Source: AC-32 sp963754265 (GTDB lineage Bacteria > Actinomycetota > Thermoleophilia > Gaiellales > Gaiellaceae). From it: a stretch of DNA of 64,000 bases. This document shows, in pieces, positions 35,138-42,970 of this stretch. The DNA is taken from the NCBI GenBank assembly GCA_963754265.1, contig CAVWFB010000004.1, forward strand, positions 62,001 through 126,000, read 5' to 3'. The notes below the pieces were generated by a model. It searched no databases and was not told the DNA's origin. It was given only the letters and a program-made list of their open reading frames with translations. Positions within the stretch are counted from its first letter, which is position 1, and each line of letters starts with the position of its first letter. Position numbers and translations under genes: made by a program.

Positions 35138-36607
35138 ATGGCGGGTCGCAGGCATCTGATCGTCGTCTCGAACCGCGGTCCAATCACGTTCAGGCGGGGT
35201 CAAGACGGCGAGCGCATTCCGACGCGGGGAGGCGGCGGTCTCGTGACCGCGCTGCGCGGCCTCGTCTCGCACCACGACGTCACCTGGATCGCGAGCGCGA
35301 TGAGCGACGAGGACCGGATGGTGGTGGCCGAGGCCGGCGGCGCCGCGATCGAGGAGCGCTCGCGCGACGGCTCGCCGTTCCGGCTGCGTTTGGTGGAGCA
35401 CGACCTGTCGGCCTACGACTGGTTCTACAACGTCGTCTCCAACCCGATGCTCTGGTTCCTGCAGCACTACCTCTGGGAGCTTGCGTACACGCCCTCGCTG
35501 GACGTGGCGTTCCAGAACGCCTGGGACGAGGGGTACGCGCGCGTGAACGAAGGCTTCGCCGAGGCGGTGCTCGAGGAGCTCGAGCTCGATCCGGGCGCGT
35601 CGGTCTTCTTCCACGACTACCAGCTCTACCTCGCGCCGCGGCTCGTGCGGGAGCGCGCTCCGGACGCGCTGATGGCGCACTTCATCCACATCCCCTGGCC
35701 GCAGACCGACTACTGGCACGTGCTGCCGGGATCGATCCGGCGCGAGATCCACGAGGGGCTCCTGGCGAACGACGTGATCGGCTTCCACACCGAGCGCTGG
35801 CGGCTGAACTTCCTTCGCGCCGCGAGCGACGTGGCCGGGGCCTCGTGCGACTTCGCCGAGGGAACCGCGGCCTTCGGCGACCACCGGTCGCTCGTCACGG
35901 TGCACCCGATCTCGGTCGACCCGTCCGAGTTCGACGAGGCCGCAGGCACGGACGAGGTGCTCGTCGCCGAGCGGGAGCTCGAGGCCAGGCGGCCGGAGAA
36001 GCTCGTGCTGCGCGTCGACCGCACCGATCCGTCCAAGAACATCGTGCGCGGCTTCCGGGCCTTCGAGGTCTACCTCGACGCCCATCCCGAGATGCACCGG
36101 CGAGTGGGGATGCTCGCGCGGCTCGATCCCTCGAGGCAGGACATCCCCGAGTACGCCGAGTACCTGGGCGCGATCCAGCGCGAGGCGCGGCGGGTGAACG
36201 ACCGGTTCCAGCAAGAGGGCTGGACTCCGATCGAGCTCGTGATCGAGGACAACTTCGCCGCCTCGGTCGCGGCCTACAAGCAGTTCGACGTGCTCTTCGT
36301 GAACGCCATCTTCGACGGGATGAACCTGGTCGCGAAGGAGGCGCCGCTCGTGAACGAACGCGACGGGGTCTTGATCCTCTCCGAGAACGCGGGCGCCCAC
36401 TCGGAGCTCGGCGACTGGGCGCTGACCGTCAACCCGTTCGACGTCGCCGGCCAGGCCGAGGCGCTCGACCGGGCGCTGACGATGCCGGAGGGCGAGAGGC
36501 GGGAGCGGCTCGGTGCAATCTGCGAGCACGTCCGCGAGCACGACGTCGCAGACTGGATCGAGGGGCAGCTCGCCGACCTCGATCGCTTCAGCGCGAGCGT
36601 GACCTAG
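35138..36607 (+). CDS. otsA: GT20-family synthase (trehalose-6-phosphate synthase-like)
   Basis: A 489-residue GT20 enzyme. Motifs include VVSNRGPITF, GGGGLVTAL, YNVVSNPMLWFLQHYLW, VFFHDYQLYLAP, HFIHIPWPQ, LRVDRTDPSKNIVRGFRAFE and FDGMNLVAKEAPLVN. In classical OtsA the donor-site motif is RDGMNLVAKE and VDRLDYSKG, so this copy is divergent at sites near the donor. No otsB phosphatase is adjacent. It follows treT by 23 bases. The stop overlaps the convergent small gene through CTAG. Product may be trehalose-6-phosphate or another sugar phosphate. Confidence 0.8.
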   Translation: MAGRRHLIVVSNRGPITFRRGQDGERIPTRGGGGLVTALRGLVSHHDVTWIASAMSDEDRMVVAEAGGAAIEERSRDGSPFRLRLVEHDLSAYDWFYNVVSNPMLWFLQHYLWELAYTPSLDVAFQNAWDEGYARVNEGFAEAVLEELELDPGASVFFHDYQLYLAPRLVRERAPDALMAHFIHIPWPQTDYWHVLPGSIRREIHEGLLANDVIGFHTERWRLNFLRAASDVAGASCDFAEGTAAFGDHRSLVTVHPISVDPSEFDEAAGTDEVLVAERELEARRPEKLVLRVDRTDPSKNIVRGFRAFEVYLDAHPEMHRRVGMLARLDPSRQDIPEYAEYLGAIQREARRVNDRFQQEGWTPIELVIEDNFAASVAAYKQFDVLFVNAIFDGMNLVAKEAPLVNERDGVLILSENAGAHSELGDWALTVNPFDVAGQAEALDRALTMPEGERRERLGAICEHVREHDVADWIEGQLADLDRFSASVT

Positions 36608-36888
36608 AGCCGCTCTTTTTCGACGACCCAGTACCCGCCGCGCTCGTCCACGACCCGCTCGACCTCGGTCTTCTCGTGGCCGGGAACGATCAGGAACCAG
36701 TCGTGGTGCGAGCGGACGTCGTGGTACTCCGGGAGCGGGACGGTCAGCTTCTCGAAGCAGGTCTCGTCACCGCACTCGCAGACCCACTGCGGATCTGGGC
36801 CCAGCAAGCCGTCCTGCATCTGCTCCACTCGCTCGTTGACCTCGCGGAAGAGCTTCTCGTTTTCCTCGAGTCGCGTTTCTCGGTCCAT
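36604..36888 (-). CDS. Small conserved actinobacterial-type protein with cysteine pair
   Basis: A 94-residue protein, MDRETRLEENEKLFREVNER at the start, with a helical N-terminus, then WVCECGDETCFEKLTVP (three cysteines that could hold a metal), then HHDWFLIVPGHEKTEVERVV and GGYWVVEKERL. I have seen proteins of this shape in many actinobacteria, but I know no function. It is convergent with the GT20 gene and divergent from moaC. The start ATG at 36888 is good. Confidence 0.8.
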   Translation of the reverse strand: MDRETRLEENEKLFREVNERVEQMQDGLLGPDPQWVCECGDETCFEKLTVPLPEYHDVRSHHDWFLIVPGHEKTEVERVVDERGGYWVVEKERL

Positions 36889-36959
36889 TGGCCCGAGCGG
36901 GATGCTACTCCCAGCGGCGAGCCTCGCCGAGGCCTCCGGGCAGCGATACTTTCGTGGTC

Positions 36960-37409
36960 GTGAGTGAGCTCTCGCACCTGAACGAGGCCGGTGAGGTCCG
37001 GATGGTCGACGTCGGCGCGAAGCCGCTCTCCCGCCGACGTGCGACCGCGCAGGCGACGCTACGGGTGGCGCCGGAGACGGCTTCCCGGCTCTCGGAGCTG
37101 CCGAAGGGCGACGCGGTGGCAGCCGCCAAGCTCGCCGGGATCATGGCCGCCAAGCGCACGAGCGAGCTGATCCCGCTCTGCCACCCGCTCCCTTTGACGC
37201 ATGTCGAGGTCCGGATCGAGGTCGCGGCCGACGTGGTCGGGATCGTGGCCTCCGCCGAGACCACCGCGCAGACGGGGGTCGAGATGGAGGCGCTCGTCGC
37301 TGCGACGATCGCGGCGCTGACCGTCTACGACATGGCCAAGGCGATCGACTCCTCGATGGAGCTCTCCGAGGTGCGGCTCGTGGAGAAGACGAAGGAGCCG
37401 GTCGAGTGA
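36960..37409 (+). CDS. moaC: Cyclic pyranopterin monophosphate synthase MoaC
   Basis: Second enzyme of molybdopterin synthesis, 149 residues. It starts (V)SELSHLNEAGEVRMVDVGAK and shows IMAAKRTSELIPLCHPLPLTHV and the active-site region TGVEMEALVAATIAALTVYDM. The usual GGKSG ending is replaced by TKEPVE. GTG 36960 is chosen over GTG 36954; a GATACT -10 (36945-36950) would make it leaderless. The stop overlaps the mog-like GTG (GTGA). Confidence 0.93.
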   Translation: MSELSHLNEAGEVRMVDVGAKPLSRRRATAQATLRVAPETASRLSELPKGDAVAAAKLAGIMAAKRTSELIPLCHPLPLTHVEVRIEVAADVVGIVASAETTAQTGVEMEALVAATIAALTVYDMAKAIDSSMELSEVRLVEKTKEPVE

Positions 37410-37885
37410 GGGCGGCCGTGCTGACGGTCTCGGACGGCGTTGCCGAGGGAACGCGTGAGGACGAAAGCGGCGATGTGCTCGCAGGGCTGCTCTCGGCCGA
37501 GGGCTACGAGGTCGAGCGCCGCATCGTTCCCGACGACCGCGACGCCGTCGCCGAGGCGATCGCCGAGCTGGCGGAGGAGGCGGCGGTCGTCCTGACCACG
37601 GGCGGTACCGGCCTCGCCGCCCGCGACGTGACGCCCGAAGCCACCGGCGACGTGCTCGAGCGCATGGCGCCGGGCATCGCGGAGGCGATCCGCTCCGACT
37701 CGCTCGCGAAGACGCCGCACGCGCTGCTCTCGCGCGGGCTCGCGGGCGTGCGGGGCCAGGCGCTCGTCGTCAACCTGCCCGGCTCGCCTGGAGGCTGCCG
37801 GGACGGCTTCGAGGTGTTGCGCCCGGCGCTGGCGCACGCGGTCTCGCTGCTCGAGGGCAACCCGACCGCGCACAGGCAGACATGA
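37406..37885 (+). CDS. mog: MogA/MoaB-family molybdopterin adenylyltransferase
   Basis: A 159-residue MoaB/Mog domain enzyme that adenylylates molybdopterin before MoeA acts. It starts MRAAVLTVSDGVAEGTREDESG and contains VVLTTGGTGLAARDVTPEAT and LVVNLPGSPGGCRDGFEVL, both typical nucleotide-binding loops. GTG 37406 overlaps moaC. With moeA (26-27 kb) it completes a split set of molybdenum cofactor genes. No molybdoenzyme gene is visible nearby. Confidence 0.92.
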   Translation: MRAAVLTVSDGVAEGTREDESGDVLAGLLSAEGYEVERRIVPDDRDAVAEAIAELAEEAAVVLTTGGTGLAARDVTPEATGDVLERMAPGIAEAIRSDSLAKTPHALLSRGLAGVRGQALVVNLPGSPGGCRDGFEVLRPALAHAVSLLEGNPTAHRQT

Positions 37886-37910
37886 GGCGGCGCTTGCGAC
37901 GCCGTCGTCA

Positions 37911-37937
37911 GGATGCACGGGCTTTGCGCGTGCATCC
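37911..37937. repeat. Hairpin between mog and the prenyltransferase gene
   Basis: GGATGCACG (37911-37919) and CGTGCATCC (37929-37937) make a perfect 9-bp stem with a nine-base loop. No T-run follows on the plus strand. It could be a transcript end, a leader structure or an operator ahead of the prenyltransferase GTG at 37983. Confidence 0.45.
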
Positions 37938-37982
37938 GTCTGAACCGATCGGTCGACACGTCGTTCGGCAGAAGGGAGACGT

Positions 37983-38840
37983 GTGACTGCGATCGCCTAT
38001 CCACGGCGTTTCTACTCGCTCGTCAAGTTCGAGCACACGGTCTTCGCGCTCCCGTTCGCCTACGTCGGGGCGTTCCTGGCCGTCGACGGCGTCCCGAGCG
38101 CGCACGACCTCCTCTGGATCACGGTCGCGATGGTGGGCGCCCGCTCCCTCGCCATGGGGCTGAACCGGCTGATCGACGCGGGCCTCGACGCCCGCAACCC
38201 CCGAACCGCGCGGCGGGAGCTGCCTGCCGGTTTGCTCTCGAAGGCGCAGGTCGTCCTCTTCTGCCTGGGCTCGTTCGCCGTGTTCCTGGTCGCCGTCTAC
38301 CAGCTCGACCCGCTCGTGCACTGGCTCTGGCCGATCCCGGTCGTCGGCTTCGTGGTCTACCCATACCTGAAGCGCTGGACCTGGCTTTGCCACCTCTGGC
38401 TCGGCGCGGTCGACGGGTTGGCGCCGCTCGGTGCCTGGGCGGCGATCACCGGGCACCTGCCCTGGGAGGCCTGGGCCCTCGGCGGCGCGGTCGCGCTCTG
38501 GGTCGCGGGCTTCGACCTCTTCTACTCGCTGCTCGACCTCGAGGTCGACCGCGCCCAGGGCCTGCAGTCGGTCGCCGTTCGCTTCGGCGAGCGAGGCGTC
38601 TTCTTGGGTGCTCGGCTCTTCCACCTCGGCACGGTGGCGTTGCTGGTAGCGGCGGGCGCCGGCCTCGACGTCGGCGTCTTCTACTGGCTCGGGGTCGTCG
38701 CGGTCGCCGGCTTGCTCGCGTACGAGCACTCGCTGGTACGGCCGGGCGACCTGCGCCGGCTCGACACCGCGTTCTTCACCATGAACGGGGTCATCTCCGT
38801 CACGTTCTTCGTCTTCGTGCTGGCGGACGCGCTCGCATGA
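37983..38840 (+). CDS. mqnP: UbiA-family prenyltransferase, MqnP-like
   Basis: A 285-residue membrane prenyltransferase. Eight or nine TM segments; the first aspartate-rich motif is NRLIDAGLDARNPRTARRELP (about 60-80, NxxxDxxxD) and the second is DLFYSLLDLEVDRAQGL. The NPRT-xxR-ELP pattern is typical of MqnP, the prenyltransferase of the futalosine menaquinone route, rather than MenA. GTG start at 37983. The stop overlaps ccmA by ATGA, putting quinone and cytochrome c functions in one transcript. Confidence 0.85.
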   Translation: MTAIAYPRRFYSLVKFEHTVFALPFAYVGAFLAVDGVPSAHDLLWITVAMVGARSLAMGLNRLIDAGLDARNPRTARRELPAGLLSKAQVVLFCLGSFAVFLVAVYQLDPLVHWLWPIPVVGFVVYPYLKRWTWLCHLWLGAVDGLAPLGAWAAITGHLPWEAWALGGAVALWVAGFDLFYSLLDLEVDRAQGLQSVAVRFGERGVFLGARLFHLGTVALLVAAGAGLDVGVFYWLGVVAVAGLLAYEHSLVRPGDLRRLDTAFFTMNGVISVTFFVFVLADALA

Positions 38841-39421
38841 TCCGAGCGACGGGGCTGGAGAAGCGTTACGGCCCCAAGCGCGTGCTGCGAGGCCTCGACT
38901 TCGAGCTCGAGCGCGGCGGGTTTCTCGTCGTGACGGGCCCGAACGGCGCCGGCAAGACGACGTTGCTCCGTCTCTGCGCCGGTCTCGCGATCCCTACCGG
39001 AGGGACGCTCGAGGTCGAGCCCGAGCGGGGGGGAATCGGCTTCCTCGGGCACGAGCCGCTCGTCTACCGCGAGCTGACCGTGCTCGAGAACCTCGATCTC
39101 TACGGGCGTCTCTACCACGTCCCGGAGCGTCGGGAGCGCATCGGGATGCTGCTCGAGCGCTTCGGCCTCTGGGACTCGCGCGGCGTTCGCGCCTCGGCCC
39201 TGTCGCGAGGCCAGCTGCAGCGGCTGGCGCTCTGTCGCTCGCTGCTTCACCGGCCCGAGCTGTTGATCCTCGACGAGCCCTTCGCCGGGCTCGACGCAGA
39301 AGGCTCCGAGCTGCTCGATCGCGAGCTCGCCGGGATGCGGGAGCGCCGGACGATCCTCGTCGCCACGCATGACCCCGAGCGGGTCGCGCCGCTCGCGAGC
39401 GGCAGGCTCGCGCTGGCATGA
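38837..39421 (+). CDS. ccmA: Heme exporter ATP-binding protein CcmA
   Basis: ATPase of the CcmABCD complex that releases heme-loaded CcmE in System I cytochrome c maturation. The 194 residues have Walker A GPNGAGKTTLLRL (about 36-48), signature LSRGQLQRLALCRSL, and Walker B LLILDEPFAGLD, then the H-loop ATHDPERVAP. The protein is short, as CcmA is. ATG overlaps mqnP (ATGA) and the stop overlaps ccmB (ATGA). Identification rests on the adjacent ccmB, ccmF and ccmC. Confidence 0.9.
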   Translation: MIRATGLEKRYGPKRVLRGLDFELERGGFLVVTGPNGAGKTTLLRLCAGLAIPTGGTLEVEPERGGIGFLGHEPLVYRELTVLENLDLYGRLYHVPERRERIGMLLERFGLWDSRGVRASALSRGQLQRLALCRSLLHRPELLILDEPFAGLDAEGSELLDRELAGMRERRTILVATHDPERVAPLASGRLALA

Positions 39422-40059
39422 GGCGCTACTTCGAGGACGCTGCGGTGCTGGCGCGGAAGGACCTGCGGCTCGAGCTGCGGGCACGCGACACGCTCCCGGC
39501 GATGCTCCTGTTCGTGATCGCGATCCTCGTCGTCTTCCACTTCGCGCTGCCCTCGGGCTCGTCACGTCTCGCCGAGCTCGGCCTGCTCTGGGTGGCGATC
39601 CTCTTCACCGCGCTGCTCGGGCTCGGCCGCGCGTTCGTCGCCGAGCGGGAGCAGGGCCTGCTGGACGGGCTCGTGCTCGCGCCGGTCGACCGCAGCGCGA
39701 TCTGGCTCGCGAAGGGAATCGCGACTCTCGCGTTCCTCGTGCTCGCCGAGGTCGTGGCGCTTCCGGCCTTCGCGCTCTTCTTCGAGCCGGTCGGGTGGTC
39801 GACGGTCGCAGGCGTAGCGCTCGCCGATCTCGGCATCTGCGCCGTCGGGACGATCCTGGCGGCCATGGCCGCGGCGGGGCGCGCGCGTGAGTTGCTCCTG
39901 CCGCTGCTCTTCCTCCCGCTCGCGCTCCCGATCGTGATCGGCGGCGTCGGCGCGAGCGTCGTCGACAACCCCGGCCGCTACCTGGGCTTCCTCGCGCTCT
40001 ACGACGCGATCTTCGCGCTGCTCGCCTGGGCCTCGTTCGAGTACGTCGTCACGGAGTGA
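39418..40059 (+). CDS. ccmB: Heme exporter membrane protein CcmB
   Basis: A 213-residue six-TM permease of the CcmABCD complex. It begins MRRYFEDAAVLARKDLRLELRAR, has the CcmB-type GRAFVAEREQGLLDGLVLAPVD at about 67-88 (in two motif pieces), and RARELLLPLLFLPLALPIVIGG near 155-176. It is coupled to ccmA by ATGA. The stop at 40059 overlaps the end of the convergent ccmF by 11 bases. Confidence 0.92.
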   Translation: MRRYFEDAAVLARKDLRLELRARDTLPAMLLFVIAILVVFHFALPSGSSRLAELGLLWVAILFTALLGLGRAFVAEREQGLLDGLVLAPVDRSAIWLAKGIATLAFLVLAEVVALPAFALFFEPVGWSTVAGVALADLGICAVGTILAAMAAAGRARELLLPLLFLPLALPIVIGGVGASVVDNPGRYLGFLALYDAIFALLAWASFEYVVTE

Positions 40060-42034
40060 CCGGAACGGCGCCCGTGCGACGCGCCAGGCGGCGCTGCTCG
40101 AGCTCGTCCGGCCACATCGCGATCAGCGAGCCGAGGAGGAACACGAAGCCCGCGAGCCAGATCAGGTCGACGAGCGGGTTGACGAGCACCTTCAGCACGA
40201 CCGAGCCGTCGGCGTTGAACTGCTCGCCGATCACGAACAGGTCCTCGGCGCGGACCCAGTCCGTGCGGATGGCGACCTCGTTCGAGTCCTGCCCCTCCAC
40301 GGGGTAGCGGTTCTTGCCGGCCTCGTAGACGCCGAGGTTCTTCCCGTCCCGCGAGACCGCCAGCCGGGCGCGGACCTCGGTTCGGTTCGGTCCCTTGCGG
40401 GCGACGGTGTCGACGTATCTGAGGTCGTAGCCGCGGATGTTCATCGTCTGGCCGGGCTTGAGCTGCTGCACCTTGGTCGAGCCGTAGGCGCCGCCCGCGA
40501 TCCCGAGGGCGAGCAGGACGATCGCCGCGTGGACGACGTAACCCCCGTAGCGGCGGCGGTTGCGTCCCACGAGCGACGAGAACGCGCTCGGCCAGCTCGA
40601 CGCGCCCAGCGCCTTGCGGGCCCGGGTGCCGCGGATGAACTCGAGCGCGATCGCCCCGAGCACGAAGGCGCAGAACGTATAGGCGACGAGCCCCGGCAGG
40701 CTCGAGCCCGCGCCGAGCGCGAGCAGGAGCGCCCCGGTCACGAGCGCGACGACGGCAGGCCAGATCAGGCTCGCCCCGAGGGCACGCAGCGAGCTGCGGC
40801 GCCACGCGACGAGCGGGCCGATGCCCATCAGTAACAGCAAGGGCAGGCCCAGCACGCGCAGGAAGAAGTCGAAGTAGGGCGGCCCGACCGTGATCGGCTC
40901 GCCGCGAACAGCCTCCGAGAGCAACGGGAACGCCACTCCCCAGAGCACCGTCAGAGTGAAGGCGACCAGGAGCAGGTTGTTGTAGAGGAACGCCGCCTCG
41001 CGCGAGGCGAGCGACTCGAGCCGCGTCGTCGTCCGCAGCAGCGGCAGACGCCAGAAGATGAGCGCCGCCGAGAAGGTCGCCACCAGCCCGATGAAACCGA
41101 GGAACCACGGCCCGATCGACGACTGGGTGAAGCTGTGGATCGAGCTGATCACGCCGCTTCGCGTCAGGAAGGTGCCGAAGAGCGAGAGGCAGAACGCCAG
41201 CGAGACGAGCACCGCGTTCCAGACCCGGAGCATGTTCTTCTTCTCCTGCACCATCACCGAGTGCAGGAAGGCGGTCGCGGCGAGCCACGGCATCAAGGCG
41301 GCGTTCTCGACCGGGTCCCACGCGTAGTAGCCGCCCCAGCCGACCTCCTCGTAGGCCCACTTGGCGCCGAGCAGGATCCCGATCCCGAGCGCGGTCCAGG
41401 CGAGCAGCGTCCAGCGCCGGGTGACGATGATCCAGCGCTCGTCCACTCTGCCGGAGAGCAGGGCCCCGGCCGCGAAGGCGAAGGGGATCGTGAGCCCGAC
41501 GTAGCCGAGATAGAGCAGCGGCGGGTGGATCATCATGTAGGGGTTCTGCAGGCTCGGCACGAGCCCCGCGCCGTCGACCGGCGCGGCCTGGCGCGCGAAC
41601 GGGCTCGCCACGAAGACGAGAATCAGCGCGAAGAAGCTGGCGACGCCGCCGAGCACGGGGACAGTCCAGGGAAGCAGGCGGCGGATCAGGTCGCGGTTCA
41701 GGGCGACGGCGAGGGACCCGAGCCCGGTGAGGACGAGCAGCCAGAGGAGCAGCGAGCCCTCCTGGCCGCCCCAGAAGGCGCTGACGGAGTACGGGAACGG
41801 GAGCTTGCGACTCGAGTGCTCGGCGACGTAGGTGAACGAGAAGTCGCGGTCGTGCAGGGCCTTCAGGAGCACGAACGCCGCGACCGCGGTTGCGCCGAAG
41901 GCGCCGAAGAGGGCGTTGCGGGCCGACTCGTGCAGCCGTCGCCGCCCCTGGTAGGCGGCGAAACCGCCGCCGAGCGCCGCGTAGAGCGCGAGCCCGAAGG
42001 CGACGATCAGAGCGGCGCGCCCGAGGTCGGCCAC
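40049..42034 (-). CDS. ccmF: Cytochrome c-type biogenesis protein CcmF
   Basis: A 661-residue multi-pass heme-lyase subunit of System I. Motifs include GQEGSLLLWLLVL (near residue 90), YMMIHPPLLYLGYVGLT with a heme-ligand histidine, and the tryptophan-rich WGGYYAWDPVENAALMPWL, then FGTFLTRSGVISSIHSF. A periplasmic loop near the C-terminus (about 520-620) contains DLRYVDTVARKG and RYPVEGQDSNEVAIRTDW. GTG 42034 is chosen; a longer in-frame start at 42115 would run into ccmC. It is divergent from ccmC and convergent with ccmB, so System I here is split over both strands. Confidence 0.94.
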   Translation of the reverse strand: MADLGRAALIVAFGLALYAALGGGFAAYQGRRRLHESARNALFGAFGATAVAAFVLLKALHDRDFSFTYVAEHSSRKLPFPYSVSAFWGGQEGSLLLWLLVLTGLGSLAVALNRDLIRRLLPWTVPVLGGVASFFALILVFVASPFARQAAPVDGAGLVPSLQNPYMMIHPPLLYLGYVGLTIPFAFAAGALLSGRVDERWIIVTRRWTLLAWTALGIGILLGAKWAYEEVGWGGYYAWDPVENAALMPWLAATAFLHSVMVQEKKNMLRVWNAVLVSLAFCLSLFGTFLTRSGVISSIHSFTQSSIGPWFLGFIGLVATFSAALIFWRLPLLRTTTRLESLASREAAFLYNNLLLVAFTLTVLWGVAFPLLSEAVRGEPITVGPPYFDFFLRVLGLPLLLLMGIGPLVAWRRSSLRALGASLIWPAVVALVTGALLLALGAGSSLPGLVAYTFCAFVLGAIALEFIRGTRARKALGASSWPSAFSSLVGRNRRRYGGYVVHAAIVLLALGIAGGAYGSTKVQQLKPGQTMNIRGYDLRYVDTVARKGPNRTEVRARLAVSRDGKNLGVYEAGKNRYPVEGQDSNEVAIRTDWVRAEDLFVIGEQFNADGSVVLKVLVNPLVDLIWLAGFVFLLGSLIAMWPDELEQRRLARRTGAVPVTP

Positions 42035-42074
42035 GCGCCCGAGTCTAGCGGCCGGAGGTCGGGCTCGTTCTGCG

Positions 42075-42785
42075 ATGATTCCAGCGGTTTCCGTGGTCGC
42101 CCGCCTGCGTGACATCCCGTTGCCTGCGCTCGCCTGGAGCGCCGTCGCCTTGATGGCGACCGCGTTCGCCCTCGTGTTCTTCTACGCGCCGATCGACGCC
42201 GACCAGGGCCTCTCCCAGAAGATCTTCTACATCCACGTCCCGATCGCGCTGACCTCGTACGCGTGCTTCGGCTGGGGAGCGTGGAAGGCGTTCGTGCACC
42301 TCTGGAAGCGGAGCCCGGGCGCAGACCTGGAGAGCTACGCCGCGATTCACCAGGGCGTCATCTTCGGCGCCTTGACGCTGGTGACCGGCTCGATCTGGGC
42401 GCGCATCTCGTGGGGTGTCTGGTGGACCTGGAGCTCGAACCAGCTCGTCACCTTCTTGATCCTCTTCCTCTTCTACTCGGCGTACTTCATGCTTCGCTAC
42501 TCGGTCGAGCCGGGTCCGGCGCGCGCGAACATGTGCGCGGTCTACGCGCTCTTCGGGGTGGTGCTGATCCCGGTCAGCTGGCTCTCGATCCGGCTCGCGA
42601 ACGACTTCATCCACCCAACCGTCTTCACGACCGACGGACCCCAGATGTCCGGCTCGATGTTCCTCGCGTTCTGCGTCTCCTGGCTCGCGCTCCTCACCCT
42701 GGCGGGCACGATGTACCGGGTCGAGCTCGCCGGAAAACGGCTCGACGAGCGGATGCGTGAGCTGCGGGAACTCTTGACCGCATGA
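42075..42785 (+). CDS. ccmC: Heme exporter protein CcmC
   Basis: A 236-residue six-TM protein that presents heme to CcmE. It has KIFYIHVPIALTSYACFGWG with the first conserved histidine, the tryptophan-rich stretch SWGVWWTWSSNQLVTFLIL and SIRLANDFIHPTVFTTDGP with the second histidine. The usual WDxR segment is WSSNQ here. ATG 42075 lies 40 bp from the divergent ccmF GTG. The ATGA overlap at 42782 couples it to a ccmD-like gene. Confidence 0.92.
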   Translation: MIPAVSVVARLRDIPLPALAWSAVALMATAFALVFFYAPIDADQGLSQKIFYIHVPIALTSYACFGWGAWKAFVHLWKRSPGADLESYAAIHQGVIFGALTLVTGSIWARISWGVWWTWSSNQLVTFLILFLFYSAYFMLRYSVEPGPARANMCAVYALFGVVLIPVSWLSIRLANDFIHPTVFTTDGPQMSGSMFLAFCVSWLALLTLAGTMYRVELAGKRLDERMRELRELLTA

Positions 42786-42970
42786 GCGCCGGCGAGAAGT
42801 ACGTCGCGGCCGCGTACCTGGTCGTGTTCGTGGCGGTGCTGGCCTGGGTCGCGATCATCGCGTCGAAGCTGGCGCGGCTCTCGCGTGATGTGGACGAGCT
42901 GACCGAGCTGGCCCGTCGCCGGCTCGAGCGCGAGGCGGAGCCGGAGCAGGGCCGCGTCGAGGTCGGCTAG
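42782..42970 (+). CDS. ccmD: Small CcmD-like membrane protein
   Basis: A 62-residue protein with one TM helix (about 8-27, YVAAAYLVVFVAVLAWVAI) and a charged helical tail (LARRRLEREAEPEQGRVEV). Size, topology and position directly after ccmC fit CcmD, which stabilises the CcmABC-CcmE complex. Sequence similarity within the family is low, so this call rests on context. Confidence 0.7.
   Translation: MSAGEKYVAAAYLVVFVAVLAWVAIIASKLARLSRDVDELTELARRRLEREAEPEQGRVEVG

Noticed and set aside
40049..42115. Longer ccmF start at 42115
   Set aside because: It would overlap the divergent ccmC start by 41 bases. The family N-terminus begins at about 42034.
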